Positions 26,254 to 37,017 of a stretch of 64,000 nucleotides of DNA are shown one piece after another. The notes beneath the pieces were generated by a model that saw only the letters and a list, made by a program, of their open reading frames with translations, was not told where the DNA came from and ran no database searches. Position 1 is the stretch's first letter. Each line of letters starts with the position of its first letter. Origin of the DNA: Bacillus sp. B-jedd (lineage in GTDB: Bacteria; Bacillota; Bacilli; Bacillales; Cytobacillaceae); assembly GCF_000821085.1 (NCBI RefSeq), contig NZ_CCXR01000001.1:4318501-4382500 (forward strand). Reading direction: 5' to 3'. Position numbers and translations under genes: made by a program.

Positions 26254-27720
26254 CTATTTACGCAGGTAATTGAGCGGGTTTTGCAGGCTGCCATTTTTAT
26301 ATACTTCAAAATGGAGATGCACGCCGGTCGAATTGCCGGTAGAACCCATATTACCAATTTTTGAACCTTTTGCAACTGTTTGGCCTGCGCTAACGTCTAT
26401 TGAAGAAAGGTGGGCGTACACAGTACGGAAACCATTATGGTGGTCAATAACAATTTTGTTGCCGTAGCCGCCATCCCAGCCCGCTGAAACGACTGTGCCG
26501 TTATCCGCGGCTTTTATGGTCAGGCTTGAAGGACGCGCGATATCGATGCCTTTATGCATCTTGCCCCAGCGGTATCCTACATGGCTGGATACATATCCGC
26601 CGGAAGCAGGCCATGCGAATGATCCCTCTCCACGGGATGGAACGACTTTGGTTCCCCTGACAACGATATGGTTAACAGGCTTCTGTGTTACCTGTTCTTT
26701 CGTCACTGCCTTTTTCACGACAACGCCATTTTTCTCGGAGACAGTGTAGGTCACTTCACGCTCGCCGTTCTTGCCTTCCTGCTTCACTTTCTTGTCTCCC
26801 TTGAACATGGAGGCATTATCTTCGATCGTTGTTTCAAAAGAAAGGGTCTCTTTTTTGAAAACCTCTTTGTCAACGATAACTTCAAGGTATGGCTTCGGAA
26901 CCGTAATATTAAGCTCCTGGCCAATTTTCAAAAGTGAATCTTCTTTCATTCCCGGATTCAAGGCAAGCAGTTCGGCTGTTGAGAGATTCGCTCCTACTGC
27001 GATGGATCCAAGGACATCGCCATCTTTGACAGTGTATTTCTTTTCTTCAAGCGTACCCTTCAGCAGGAAGTTAACCGCCTCATCCGGAGTAACGATATTG
27101 TTTGGCTCTGTCGCTATTTCCGCAATCTCAGCCTCGCTTGTTAAACGAACATCTAAAATACGTGTTTCATTATCCTTTAAAGCGGGTAATACAGTGGAAG
27201 GTTGGGCTTTCCTTGCTTCCAGTTCTTTGAGCTGCTCTTCTGTTACATACTTGAGCTTCAGCTTTTTAAGCGTTTCATCGGCTGCTTCCTTGCTTCCAAG
27301 GTGGACAACCGGCTTTCCATCAATGACAATTGCCGCAGACTCAACTTCAATCTTGATTTCCTCGGCAAGCTTCTCGGCTGCTTTTTGATTGTTTGCCGTG
27401 GAACGGAAAACCTGCTCAGGAATATATGTAATCTTCGAACCTAGCTTTAAGTCGATTCCTTTATTGGCCTGCTTCATTTCCTGAAGCTCTTTTTCAATAA
27501 TGGACTCAACTACTTTTTTATCGCTAACAGTACCTATGTATGTATCATTCACATAAACGTAATAAACAGTTGTCAGGCTGTCCGCAGCATGTATTGCCTG
27601 GCCTGATCCGAAAACGAGGACAGAGGCAGCAAACGCGGTTGCGATCATCTTTTTAAAAGGTTGTATTGCTTTATTCGGTTTTTTCGTTAGCACGGTACTT
27701 TCCTTTGAAATGACTTCCAT
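26254..27720 (-). CDS. Secreted M23 peptidase with LysM and G5 domains
   Basis: A 488-aa secreted protein. The N-terminus carries a signal-peptide-like segment (ATAFAASVLVFGSGQAIHA, about residues 27-45), then a long linker, a LysM domain near 232-275 (YTVKDGDVLGSIAVG...), a G5 domain (about 280-365) and a C-terminal M23 LytM-type peptidase (about 375-485) with HKGIDIA and HLHFEV metal-ligand motifs. This is a peptidoglycan endopeptidase that binds the wall via LysM. It lies directly upstream of walR on the same strand with a terminator between. A perfect WalR-type motif lies upstream at 28068. Confidence 0.93.
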   Translation of the reverse strand: MEVISKESTVLTKKPNKAIQPFKKMIATAFAASVLVFGSGQAIHAADSLTTVYYVYVNDTYIGTVSDKKVVESIIEKELQEMKQANKGIDLKLGSKITYIPEQVFRSTANNQKAAEKLAEEIKIEVESAAIVIDGKPVVHLGSKEAADETLKKLKLKYVTEEQLKELEARKAQPSTVLPALKDNETRILDVRLTSEAEIAEIATEPNNIVTPDEAVNFLLKGTLEEKKYTVKDGDVLGSIAVGANLSTAELLALNPGMKEDSLLKIGQELNITVPKPYLEVIVDKEVFKKETLSFETTIEDNASMFKGDKKVKQEGKNGEREVTYTVSEKNGVVVKKAVTKEQVTQKPVNHIVVRGTKVVPSRGEGSFAWPASGGYVSSHVGYRWGKMHKGIDIARPSSLTIKAADNGTVVSAGWDGGYGNKIVIDHHNGFRTVYAHLSSIDVSAGQTVAKGSKIGNMGSTGNSTGVHLHFEVYKNGSLQNPLNYLRK

Positions 27721-28107
27721 TGTTATCCTCCCTGAGCGACAGAAACAAACCCTTGAGTTTTTTCAAAATAAATCTATTTTCCTATTGGGAAATACTAGAT
27801 TCCTTAATCCTTCTATACTTTACCATAATTTTATATAAATAGATTATAAGTCCTTATAATGTAACAAAAATGTATAATAGCTGACATATAAAGGAAGGTA
27901 AATACAGGAATTCCCCTCTATTTTCACAATCCAATCCCAAAATTTATCTAAAAAGCATGTCAAAAAGCCTATAAAACTCAGCTTTTTAAAAGTTTCGACA
28001 ATTTTCGTAGTGGAAACGACATTTTTTTCACATGACTAGAGAATTGCTGTATATTTTTGGATGTTATATTACAAAACAGTTACAATTATTAAACATTGTT
28101 GGGAAAT
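27721..28107. other. Long upstream region of the M23 peptidase
   Basis: About 390 bp of AT-rich sequence. It contains the WalR-type motif at 28068-28084 and a further near-match at 27861-27877, but I cannot place a confident promoter. Confidence 0.4.
28068..28084 (-). promoter_or_regulatory. Putative WalR box upstream of the M23 peptidase
   Basis: On the minus strand this reads TGTAACTGTTTTGTAAT, an exact fit to the WalR consensus TGTWAH-N5-TGTWAH. It is oriented towards the peptidase gene, but about 350 bp from its start codon, and could lie upstream of a distant promoter. Confidence 0.5.
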
Positions 28108-28108
28108 A

Positions 28109-28142
28109 ACAAAAGAGGACAGCCTGCGCTGCCCTCTTTTGT
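28109..28142 (-). terminator. Terminator after the tRNA cluster
   Basis: AAAAGAGGGCAGC and GCTGTCCTCTTTT form a strong hairpin, followed by T-rich sequence on the minus strand. Confidence 0.8.
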
Positions 28143-28145
28143 TTA

Positions 28146-28218
28146 TGGCTCAGGACGGAATCGAACCGCCGACACAAGGATTTTCAGTCCTTTGCTCTAC
28201 CGACTGAGCTACTGAGCC
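28146..28218 (-). tRNA. tRNA-Phe (GAA)
   Basis: A 73-nt cloverleaf, GGCTCAGTAGC to GAGCCA, with anticodon loop CTGAAAA. CCA is not encoded. It is the last of four tRNAs in one transcript. Confidence 0.95.
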
Positions 28219-28337
28219 TTATTTAATTTTATATCCTACAGTAGGATCTGCAGGTCCTTCACTCCCATCTCAGGGAGCCTATTCAAGCCGCAGCTCGATG
28301 GGTGTGCCGATGCTGTTCAAAGAAGCTAATTCAGCGT

Positions 28338-28363
28338 GCTCTACCGACTGAGCTACTGAGCCT
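28338..28363 (-). repeat. Truncated tRNA-Phe 5' half
   Basis: The 26-nt stretch GGCTCAGTAGC...GGTAGAGCA (minus strand) is an exact copy of the 5' half of the tRNA-Phe gene. It has no matching 3' half next to it: the region between 28219 and 28337 holds unrelated sequence with short inverted repeats. This looks like a tandem duplication followed by deletion or insertion. Confidence 0.8.
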
Positions 28364-28413
28364 TCTTTTTTGTGCAAAAACAATCTTAATTATGTTTGGC
28401 ACTTGTTAAAAAG

Positions 28414-28490
28414 TGGCGGTCTGGACGGGACTCGAACCCGCGACCTCCTGCGTGACAGGCAGGCATTCTAACCAACTGAACTACCAGACC
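28414..28490 (-). tRNA. tRNA-Asp (GTC)
   Basis: A cloverleaf with anticodon loop CTGTCAC and encoded CCA at its 3' end (28414-28416). Confidence 0.95.
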
Positions 28491-28501
28491 AATAAAAATA
28501 A

Positions 28502-28573
28502 TGACCCCTACGGGATTCGAACCCGTGTTACCGCCGTGAAAGGGCGGTGTCTTAACCGCTTGACCAAGGGGCC
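28502..28573 (-). tRNA. tRNA-Glu (TTC)
   Basis: A 72-nt cloverleaf starting GGCCCCTTGG with anticodon loop CTTTCAC; CCA is not encoded. Confidence 0.95.
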
Positions 28574-28589
28574 ATTCACCAAATGTAAA

Positions 28590-28665
28590 TGGTGAGCCAT
28601 GAAGGACTCGAACCTTCGACCCTCTGATTAAAAGTCAGATGCTCTACCAACTGAGCTAATGGCTC
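28590..28665 (-). tRNA. tRNA-Lys (TTT)
   Basis: A cloverleaf starting GAGCCATTAGC with anticodon loop CTTTTAA; CCA encoded (28590-28592). It is the first tRNA in the transcript. Confidence 0.95.
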
Positions 28666-28724
28666 GTACTATGAAATTATCTTTTTGCATGTCTTAAACT
28701 CTTTTTTCAGTGGCGACGTTTTTT

Positions 28725-28753
28725 ATAATAGCAAATCTATAAAACATGTGCAA
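28725..28753 (-). promoter_or_regulatory. SigA promoter of the tRNA cluster
   Basis: On the minus strand, TTGCAC (28753-28748), 17-bp spacer, TATTAT (28730-28725), about 60 bp upstream of tRNA-Lys. Confidence 0.75.
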
Positions 28754-28914
28754 GCAGTTTTATAGATTATTTTTCAAAAGGAGGAAATATCGTTCGTTTT
28801 ATCCATTCCCTCGGCTTTAATCTTTAAACATTTCTATCTTTAGCCGCATTGAATAGCTTTACTATTAAAAATGTTGCTTTTAGGACCCCAAAAGCTGCTG
28901 CGATAAAAGCTTTC

Positions 28915-29226
28915 AGAGTCTAAACAGATACTTAGTGCCCGAACCACTACTGGCAACCTCGGCTTCGGGCTCTAAACGGGCACTTAGTGACCGAACGACT
29001 ACTGGCTACCTCGGCTTCGGGCTCTAAACGGGCACTTAGTGACCGAACGACTACTGGCTACCTCGGCTTCGGGCTCTAAACAGGCACTTACAGCCCGAAC
29101 GGCCACTGGCAAACTGGGCTTCGGGCTCTAAACGGGCACTTAGTGACCGAACGGCTGCTGGCTACCTGGCCTCCAGGCTCTAAACAACCACTTAGTGACC
29201 GAACAGACACACCAACGCAAGTCTTC
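28915..29226. repeat. 52-bp tandem repeat array, six copies
   Basis: The unit (GGGCTCTAAACGGGCACTTA then GTGACCGAACG ... CCTCGGCTTC) recurs with period exactly 52 bp, with unit starts at about 28915, 28967, 29019, 29071, 29123 and 29175. Copies 2 and 3 are identical; the outer copies are more diverged. It is non-coding in all frames that I can see and lies between the tRNA promoter and the purA terminator. Confidence 0.9.
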
Positions 29227-29239
29227 GTACGCCTCTCCA

Positions 29240-29273
29240 TAAAAAAACCCTCTCCTGAAGGAAAGGGTTTTTA
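29240..29273 (-). terminator. Terminator after purA
   Basis: On the minus strand, AAAACCCTTTCC and GGAGAGGGTTTT with a short loop, followed by T run. Confidence 0.8.
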
Positions 29274-29281
29274 CCTCGAAC

Positions 29282-30604
<1,323 letters not shown>

Positions 30605-30661
30605 TTAATATTATGCAACAAACCAACCCAATCTTACCAACTTCGCGAGCAAAAAGTCAAG

Positions 30662-30709
30662 AAAACACGAACGTTAACTCCGAAATAACTCTACTACGTT
30701 CGTAAAATA
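30662..30709. promoter_or_regulatory. Paired PurBox-like sites upstream of purA
   Basis: AAACACGAACGTT (around 30663-30675) and, about 20 bp away in the opposite direction, ATTTTACGAACGT (complement of ACGTTCGTAAAAT at 30696-30708) match the Bacillus PurR box core CGAAC. Paired inverted boxes in front of pur genes are the known PurR arrangement. Confidence 0.6.
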
Positions 30710-30745
30710 CTAATAATTTACTAGTTTAACAATTCCATGCCGCCT

Positions 30746-31300
30746 TTACTTCCGGTTCAAATAATAAACCAGATTGTCTGTCCATTTTTCAAATTCAAAA
30801 ATGAATCCTTTTCTTACACACTCAAACTCCATCCCAACACTTTTTGCCAGCCGCTCTGATGGTATATTATCCACATTGATATGGGCTTCAATCCGGTGAT
30901 AATCGAGTTTTGTAAAAGCTATGGACAGCGTTTCCTTCACCGCCTCTTTTCCATATCCCCTTCCCCAGAACTGGTTATGGATGGTGTATCCTATTCTTCC
31001 CCATTGAAAACCTTCCCTTGCCAAAGTGGAAAAATCAATCGTCCCTACATGCCGGCCATCCTCTTTCAAAAAAAGATCAAGGACATAATCAGAATCGCTT
31101 TTTGCCAGATGCTCATATTTATCCACGAGTCTGGAAAACCATTCTTCGGTGCAATCTTCCATATCGATCCGCCCATCATCATATTTATGCTGAGACGGCA
31201 TTCTGTCATTAAAGCCTTTTAACCAGGCATGGTAATCTGTAACCATTAGCGACCTGATTACAAGCCTGTTCGTTTCTGCGTAAACTGGATATCTCTCCAT
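30746..31300 (-). CDS. GNAT-family N-acetyltransferase (RimJ/RimL-like)
   Basis: A 184-aa protein that fits ribosomal-protein-type GNAT acetyltransferases. It has NRLVIRSLMVTDYHAW near the start and the acetyl-CoA loop IGYTIHNQFWGRGYGKEAVK (about residues 99-118), followed by the conserved ERLAKSVGMEFE. The substrate is unknown. It is on its own between purA and dnaC. Confidence 0.85.
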   Translation of the reverse strand: MERYPVYAETNRLVIRSLMVTDYHAWLKGFNDRMPSQHKYDDGRIDMEDCTEEWFSRLVDKYEHLAKSDSDYVLDLFLKEDGRHVGTIDFSTLAREGFQWGRIGYTIHNQFWGRGYGKEAVKETLSIAFTKLDYHRIEAHINVDNIPSERLAKSVGMEFECVRKGFIFEFEKWTDNLVYYLNRK

Positions 31301-31319
31301 ATGTAAACTCCTTAAATAA

Positions 31320-31348
31320 AAATTGCCGGCCCTTTAAGAGGCCGGCAT
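31320..31348 (-). terminator. Terminator after dnaC
   Basis: On the minus strand, TGCCGGCC and GGCCGGCA flank a short loop, followed by T-rich sequence. Confidence 0.8.
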
Positions 31349-31359
31349 AAATAGAAGCG

Positions 31360-32724
31360 CTAAGCGCCCGGTGGAACCGCAGAGCCGTCAAATCTTGTTT
31401 CCAGGTTGACGAATTTATTGTATTCCTTTACGAATGCCAGCTGGACCGTGCCTGTTGGGCCGTTCCTTTGCTTGGCAATAATGATCTCAATGATATTCTT
31501 ATTCTCTGATTCTTTGTCATAATAGTCATCACGGTATAAGAAGGCAACGATATCGGCATCCTGCTCGATACTTCCGGATTCACGGATATCCGACATCATC
31601 GGGCGCTTATCCTGGCGCTGCTCAACGCCACGGGAAAGCTGTGAGAGGGCAATGACCGGAACCTGAAGTTCACGGGCAAGCTGCTTCAGGGAACGGGAAA
31701 TTTCCGAAACCTCCTGCTGGCGGTTCTCCCCACCCCTGCCGCTTCCCAGTATGAGCTGCAGATAGTCAATCAGAATCATGCCAAGCCCATTTTCCTGCTT
31801 CAGCCGGCGGCACTTGGCACGGATATCGGCTACGCGGACACCCGGGGTATCATCTATATAGATGCCTGCCCGTGACAGGCTTCCCATCGCCATTGTCAGC
31901 TTGCCCCAGTCTTCATCTGTCAGGGATCCTGTCCTGAGCCTTTGAGCGTCAATATTCCCTTCCGCGCAAAGCATCCTCATTACGAGCTGCTCGGCGCCCA
32001 TCTCAAGGCTGAAAATGGCAACATTTTCACCTGTTTTAACCGCGACATTCTGGGCGATATTCAGGGCGAATGCCGTTTTACCGACGGAAGGCCGGGCACC
32101 AACGATGATCAAGTCATTCCGCTGGAAACCCGCTGTCATCCTGTCAAGCTCCTGGAAACCGGTAGCGATCCCGGTAATGTCGCCCTTCCGGTTATGCATC
32201 GATTCGATGTTGTCATATGTTCGGACTAAGACATCTTTAATATTGTGGAACGCCCCTGCATTTTTACGCTGGGCAACTTCCATGATGTTTTTTTCTGCTT
32301 CGGATAACAGAAGCTCCACTTCATCTTCCCGGGAGTAACCATCCTGGGCAATAGAAGTCGCCGTCCGGATCAGCCTGCGCAGCAGCGATTTTTCTTCAAC
32401 GATCTTCGCGTAATACTCAATGTTGGCAGCGGTCGGAACAGATGCTGCGAGTTCACTTAAATAGCTGACTCCGCCTGTATCCTCAAGCAGCTTGGCGGCA
32501 GCCAGTTCTTCCGTCACAGTCACCAGGTCAACGGCCTTGCCTTCATCATTCAGTTTTAGCATCATATTAAAAATCTTCTGGTGGGCTGCCCGGTAAAAAT
32601 CCTCAGGAATCAATATTTCCGTGGCCAATGTTAAAGAAGCCGGTTCCAGGAAAATAGCGCCGAGAACGGCTTGTTCTGCTTCTATATTTTGAGGCGGCAT
32701 ACGATCCGCGAATACATCATTCAT
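31360..32724 (-). CDS. dnaC: Replicative DNA helicase (DnaB type)
   Basis: A 454-aa hexameric replicative helicase. The N-terminal dimerisation domain is followed by a RecA-like core with Walker A GARPSVGKTAFALN (about residue 208-221) and the Walker B region MILIDYLQLI. It unwinds DNA at the fork and is loaded at oriC by DnaD-DnaB-DnaI. The name dnaC follows Bacillus usage. It follows rplI on the same strand. Confidence 0.97.
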   Translation of the reverse strand: MNDVFADRMPPQNIEAEQAVLGAIFLEPASLTLATEILIPEDFYRAAHQKIFNMMLKLNDEGKAVDLVTVTEELAAAKLLEDTGGVSYLSELAASVPTAANIEYYAKIVEEKSLLRRLIRTATSIAQDGYSREDEVELLLSEAEKNIMEVAQRKNAGAFHNIKDVLVRTYDNIESMHNRKGDITGIATGFQELDRMTAGFQRNDLIIVGARPSVGKTAFALNIAQNVAVKTGENVAIFSLEMGAEQLVMRMLCAEGNIDAQRLRTGSLTDEDWGKLTMAMGSLSRAGIYIDDTPGVRVADIRAKCRRLKQENGLGMILIDYLQLILGSGRGGENRQQEVSEISRSLKQLARELQVPVIALSQLSRGVEQRQDKRPMMSDIRESGSIEQDADIVAFLYRDDYYDKESENKNIIEIIIAKQRNGPTGTVQLAFVKEYNKFVNLETRFDGSAVPPGA

Positions 32725-32769
32725 TATAAGAACCCCCTGTCCCTAGAGGCAATCATCTATATACACCGC

Positions 32770-32802
32770 GAAAAAAAGTGACCAGCTGAGCCGATCACAT
32801 TT
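32770..32802 (-). terminator. Terminator after rplI
   Basis: On the minus strand, GTGATCGGCT pairs with AGCTGGTCAC, followed by TTTTTTT. Confidence 0.7.
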
Positions 32803-32858
32803 TCCGGTTGCTACTCTATTATCTTAACATGTTCACAGGTGAAATCTACCACAAATCG

Positions 32859-33308
32859 TCAGTTTCCTTCTTTTACATGTACATTTAGCATCGCAGTAAC
32901 TTCATGGTGAAGCTTTACTGGCACTTTTGTCACGCCAAGTGACCGAATGGCATCCTCAAGCTCCATTTTTCGTTTGTCTATTTTAAATCCATGCTTTTTT
33001 TGCAGTTCTTCAGCTATTTGTTTCGTTGTGATGGAGCCAAAAAGCCTTCCGCCTTCTCCGGACTTGGCCGTTAGTTCGACTGTCGTTTTTTCAAGTTTTT
33101 CCTTAAGTGCTTTTGCATCCTCCAGTTCCTGGGCGGCTAGTTTCTCTTCTTTCTTTTTTTGCGCGCTCAAGTTGCTCATATTACCCGGATTTGCTTCAAC
33201 GGCAAGTCCCTGCTTGATTAAAAAGTTATGTGCATATCCATCAGCGACGTTTTTCACTTCGCCTTTCTTACCTTTTCCTTTTACATCCTTCAGAAAAATG
33301 ACTTTCAT
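32859..33308 (-). CDS. rplI: 50S ribosomal protein L9
   Basis: A 149-aa protein beginning [21 protein letters not shown], the conserved L9 N-terminal domain, followed by the long connecting helix and C-terminal domain. L9 binds 23S rRNA near L1. It overlaps the gdpP stop by 4 bp (ATGA). Confidence 0.98.
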   Translation of the reverse strand: MKVIFLKDVKGKGKKGEVKNVADGYAHNFLIKQGLAVEANPGNMSNLSAQKKKEEKLAAQELEDAKALKEKLEKTTVELTAKSGEGGRLFGSITTKQIAEELQKKHGFKIDKRKMELEDAIRSLGVTKVPVKLHHEVTAMLNVHVKEGN

Positions 33309-35278
33309 TCTTCTTTCCCTCCTTCAAAATAAGTATCTATAGCCTGCCTAAGCATTTGTTCGGCTTCTTCTGCGTCAATATCAGCCAGCTGGGTTGCTGC
33401 ATTAGTCAGATGCCCTCCCCCTCCAAGGCTTTCCATAATTACCTGGACGTTGATATCGCCAAGTGACCTGGCGCTGATGCCTACGAGGCCATCCTCGCGT
33501 CTGGAAAGGGTGAACGACGCCTGAATGCCATCCATGGCCAAAAGGGTATCCGCAGCCTGTGCCAGCATAACCTGGTCATATGCTTCGTCCTCCACACCTT
33601 TTGCGATTGCCACGCCTGCCCTGTAAAAATAGACGGATTCAATCAATTTAGCCCGTTTTATATACGTATCGACGTCTTCTTTGAGCAGCTTTTGCACAAG
33701 GATCGTGTCTGCTCCCAATGTTCTAAGGTAAGAAGCCGCATCGAAGGTTCGCGCTCCTGTCCGGAGTGTGAAGCTTTTTGTATCAACTGTAATACCCGCC
33801 AGCAGGGCTGTTGCTTCAACCATATTGAACTTCCCGTGGTTTGGCTGGTATTCCAAAAGCTCTGTAATGAGTTCTGCTGTAGAAGAAGCGTATGGCTCCA
33901 TATAGACGAGTAAAGGATTGCTGATAAAATCCTCACCCCTCCGGTGGTGATCGATGACAACTACATCCGGAATCCGGGCGAGTACACGCTCATCAATGAC
34001 AAGGGAAGGTTTATGGGTATCCACAATGACAAGCAATGTATCCGGAGTTGCCAGCTCTAAAGCCTGTTCAGGCGTAATAAACCGGTCGAACATTTCCGGA
34101 TATAGCTTTATTTCTTCCATAAGCCGCTGTATACCCTTATCAATCTCATCGAAATTCACGACAATATACCCGTCGCGTTTATTCATTTGGGCAACCTTGC
34201 TGATTCCAATCGCCGACCCAATTGAGTCCATATCAGGGAATTTATGCCCCATGACAATGACTTTATCACTCTCTGCAATCAGTTCTTTTAATGCATGGGC
34301 AATTACTCTGGCCCTGACTCTTGTACGCTTCTCAATCGGATTTGTTTTGCCACCATAGAATTTCACTTTCCCGGTTGGCTGTTTTATGGCTACCTGGTCG
34401 CCTCCCCTGCCAAGGGCAAGGTCGAGGCTCGATTGGGCAAGTGTTCCGAGTTCAGGAAGCGAAGAAACTCCAGCGCCTACCCCTACTGAAAGCGTCAAAG
34501 CAAGATTATGCTTTATCGTCATTTCCCTTACTTCATCAAGAATCGTAAAGTTATTTTTTTCAAGCATCTGCAAAATACTTTCATTAAAAACGCCTATAAA
34601 GCGTTCAGAAGTAATCCGTTTTAGGAATATCCCATTATCATTCGCCCACTTGTTCAACAAGGAAGTAACCAGATTATTAATGCTGCTTCGCATCTGGTCA
34701 TCTAGGCCCTGGGTCAGTTCCTCATAGTTATCAAGAAAAATAATCGCAATGACCGTTCGTTCATCCCGGTACATCTTTTCAATCTCCGCCTGCTCTGTAA
34801 CATCGAAAAAGTAGAGCAGCTTTTCATCCAGTTTATGAATGACACGGAATTTCCTGTTATGCAATGTGATGGTTTCGGTTTCTACTTCCTGCCTGATGAG
34901 CGGGATGAGCGTTTCCGCAACATCATAAAGCGATCTTCCAGTTAAGGTTTCCTCATCAAAACAGGAGGCAAGATACGGATTCGTCCATTGGATACAATAA
35001 TCATCATTGATCAGCATGATACCAATGGGCATTTCCATTAAAGCCTCTTCGCCAACCTTTTTAACCCGGTAGGAGAGTGTGGAGATATATTCTTCCACCT
35101 CTTTTCGCTGCCGCCTATCTACCTGCAGCAAATAATAAAGGGCGGCTCCGGCAAAAATGAAGCCTATGATGCTGACAGCCAGATTGTATCGTGTAAGGAT
35201 GCCTAAAAGCACCGTTGTTATGCAAAGTAATCCATAAAAGGGATAACGTATCGACCGCTTTTCCAGAAATGACGGCAT
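33305..35278 (-). CDS. gdpP: Cyclic-di-AMP phosphodiesterase GdpP
   Basis: A 657-aa membrane enzyme: two N-terminal membrane helices (about 10-50), a PAS-like domain, a degenerate GGDEF domain (about 170-300), and a DHH/DHHA1 phosphodiesterase domain from about residue 340, with [15 protein letters not shown] and [11 protein letters not shown]. It degrades c-di-AMP and affects potassium, osmotic and beta-lactam tolerance. It precedes rplI with a 4-bp overlap, as in Bacillus. The membrane gene yybS that usually precedes it is absent here. Confidence 0.95.
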   Translation of the reverse strand: MPSFLEKRSIRYPFYGLLCITTVLLGILTRYNLAVSIIGFIFAGAALYYLLQVDRRQRKEVEEYISTLSYRVKKVGEEALMEMPIGIMLINDDYCIQWTNPYLASCFDEETLTGRSLYDVAETLIPLIRQEVETETITLHNRKFRVIHKLDEKLLYFFDVTEQAEIEKMYRDERTVIAIIFLDNYEELTQGLDDQMRSSINNLVTSLLNKWANDNGIFLKRITSERFIGVFNESILQMLEKNNFTILDEVREMTIKHNLALTLSVGVGAGVSSLPELGTLAQSSLDLALGRGGDQVAIKQPTGKVKFYGGKTNPIEKRTRVRARVIAHALKELIAESDKVIVMGHKFPDMDSIGSAIGISKVAQMNKRDGYIVVNFDEIDKGIQRLMEEIKLYPEMFDRFITPEQALELATPDTLLVIVDTHKPSLVIDERVLARIPDVVVIDHHRRGEDFISNPLLVYMEPYASSTAELITELLEYQPNHGKFNMVEATALLAGITVDTKSFTLRTGARTFDAASYLRTLGADTILVQKLLKEDVDTYIKRAKLIESVYFYRAGVAIAKGVEDEAYDQVMLAQAADTLLAMDGIQASFTLSRREDGLVGISARSLGDINVQVIMESLGGGGHLTNAATQLADIDAEEAEQMLRQAIDTYFEGGKEE

Positions 35279-35598
35279 TCTTTCAGCTCCCTGACAGTTT
35301 TGTCCCTCAATTTATCTATCGTGCTTTGCCGGGACCAAACTGGCACCCGTCCTGCTAATTTTCAAAATAAGACAACACTTAATTTACTATTAATTATACC
35401 CAATATCCCTATCATGAAAAGGGATATGGCTAAACCGCTATTTTGTTCTTCTTTAAGAACATTTCTTCGGTATTTTAAAAAGAGATTCTTCCTTCAATTG
35501 TGCAAATCATATATGTATTAACCCTTCTAGTGACTCTTTTTGCCAACGAGCAGAATTATAAGCCTCTCTTTCAGGTTCACTTGATAACCTAAATGATA
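35279..35598. other. Non-coding gap where yybS is usually found
   Basis: About 320 bp with no conserved frame. In other Bacillaceae a DUF2232 membrane gene (yybS) sits here; there is only AT-rich intergenic sequence with one GGACCAAACTGGCACCC motif at 35333-35349. Confidence 0.5.
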
Positions 35599-35632
35599 AA
35601 AAAGCAGCAAGGAGTTTTTCCCTGCTGCTGTA
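35599..35632 (-). terminator. Terminator after rpsR
   Basis: On the minus strand, AGCAGCAGGG and the complementary CCTTGCTGCT form a stem followed by TTTTTT. Confidence 0.8.
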
Positions 35633-35650
35633 AGTGGAGTTTCGTTAAAA

Positions 35651-35905
<255 letters not shown>

Positions 35906-35942
35906 TCAATTTGTTTTTATAGAATACCGAATCGTTTATTGG

Positions 35943-36467
35943 TTAGAATGGCAGGTCATCGTCGGAAATATCAATCTGTCCGCTGCCAGCGAACGGATCA
36001 TCATCCATACGTGTGTAGCCCTGCTGTTTAGCTGGTGCAGGCCGTTGATTCTGATTGCCATTTCCAAAAGGGTTTCCTTGTTCTTTTGGAGCATTGCTGT
36101 AAAAATCGTTGTTGTCGCTTCTTCCACCTGCCGAAGAACTTTTTGGTTCAAGGAATTGAACGCTTTCTGCCAACACTTCTGTGACATACACACGCTTTCC
36201 ATCCTGTCCTTCATAATTGCGCGTTTGGATACGCCCATCAACGCCCGCCAGGCTTCCTTTTTTAAGGAAATTGGCTACGTTTTCCGCTGGACGGCGCCAC
36301 ACGACACAGTTAATGAAATCCGTTTCCCTTTCACCCTGTTGGTTTGTAAATGAACGATTGACCGCTAGAGTAAAGGTTGCGACCGGAACTCCATTCGGTG
36401 TATAGCGCAATTCAGGATCTTTTGTCAGCCGGCCAACCAGAATGACACGATTCATCATCAGAATCAA
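35943..36467 (-). CDS. ssb: Single-stranded DNA-binding protein
   Basis: A 174-aa OB-fold protein starting near [24 protein letters not shown] flexible Gly/Asn/Gln-rich middle is followed by the acidic tail DISDDDLPF that recruits replication partners. The start could be an ATG at 36455 or slightly earlier. It lies between rpsF and rpsR. Confidence 0.96.
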   Translation of the reverse strand: MILMMNRVILVGRLTKDPELRYTPNGVPVATFTLAVNRSFTNQQGERETDFINCVVWRRPAENVANFLKKGSLAGVDGRIQTRNYEGQDGKRVYVTEVLAESVQFLEPKSSSAGGRSDNNDFYSNAPKEQGNPFGNGNQNQRPAPAKQQGYTRMDDDPFAGSGQIDISDDDLPF

Positions 36468-36487
36468 CTCCTTTTTCCGTACAGGAA

Positions 36488-36503
36488 TGTTTCACGTGGA
36501 ACA
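36488..36503. promoter_or_regulatory. parS-like site between ssb and rpsF
   Basis: TGTTTCACGTGGAACA has one change from the consensus parS palindrome. Confidence 0.75.
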
Positions 36504-36531
36504 CTCTTCCGGATTCCTTTATCTTCAGGGA

Positions 36532-36819
36532 TTATTCTTCTTCTTTAATGACGATGTGGCGAATGATATCTTCGCTGATCTTGGAAAGACGGGAGAATTC
36601 TTCTACCGCTGCTGGCTCAGCATTCACCTTTAGGAGTTGGTAGTATCCGTCACGGAAATCATTGATTTCGTATGCAAGACGGCGTTTACCCCAATCCTTT
36701 GCTTCTGCTACTTCCGCACCATTGTCAGCAAGAATCGTGTTGAAACGCTCAACAAGCGCTTTCTTGGCCTCATCTTCAATGTTTGGGCGGATGATGTACA
36801 TAATTTCGTACTTTCTCAT
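36532..36819 (-). CDS. rpsF: 30S ribosomal protein S6
   Basis: A 95-aa protein starting [20 protein letters not shown]; the ATG at 36819 has AAAGGAGGTGACAGTG upstream, and the longer frame to 36867 is not used. S6 binds S18 and heads the rpsF-ssb-rpsR operon. Confidence 0.97.
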   Translation of the reverse strand: MRKYEIMYIIRPNIEDEAKKALVERFNTILADNGAEVAEAKDWGKRRLAYEINDFRDGYYQLLKVNAEPAAVEEFSRLSKISEDIIRHIVIKEEE

Positions 36820-36945
36820 CACTGTCACCTCCTTTTGGTCTAAGCGGCCCAATTGGGCAAGGAGCAATTTTTATAATTACTCACAAGGTAAAAGTATACC
36901 ATACATGACGCCAGTCCGCAACACCTGTTCGAGTACTTCAGGCAA

Positions 36946-36990
36946 AAGAAAAAGGCGTCCCCACTTTCTTTTCGAAAATGAACGCCTTTC
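36946..36990 (-). terminator. Terminator after ychF
   Basis: On the minus strand, AAAGGCGT and ACGCCTTTTT form a stem with a long loop. Confidence 0.55.
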
Positions 36991-37017
36991 TCTCATGTTA
37001 CTATTTATCCGAGCGAA

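Noticed and set aside
27861..27877. TGTAACAAAAATGTATA as a second WalR box
   Set aside because: The second half-site (TGTATA) does not fit TGTWAH.
32330..32345. TTCCCGGGA in dnaC as a second Noc site
   Set aside because: Only the central palindrome matches; flanks do not fit the NBS consensus.
35329..35349. Similarity of an ACTGGCACCC motif to the flank of the IS right end (16167-16185)
   Set aside because: Too short to call a repeat; probably a common short motif.
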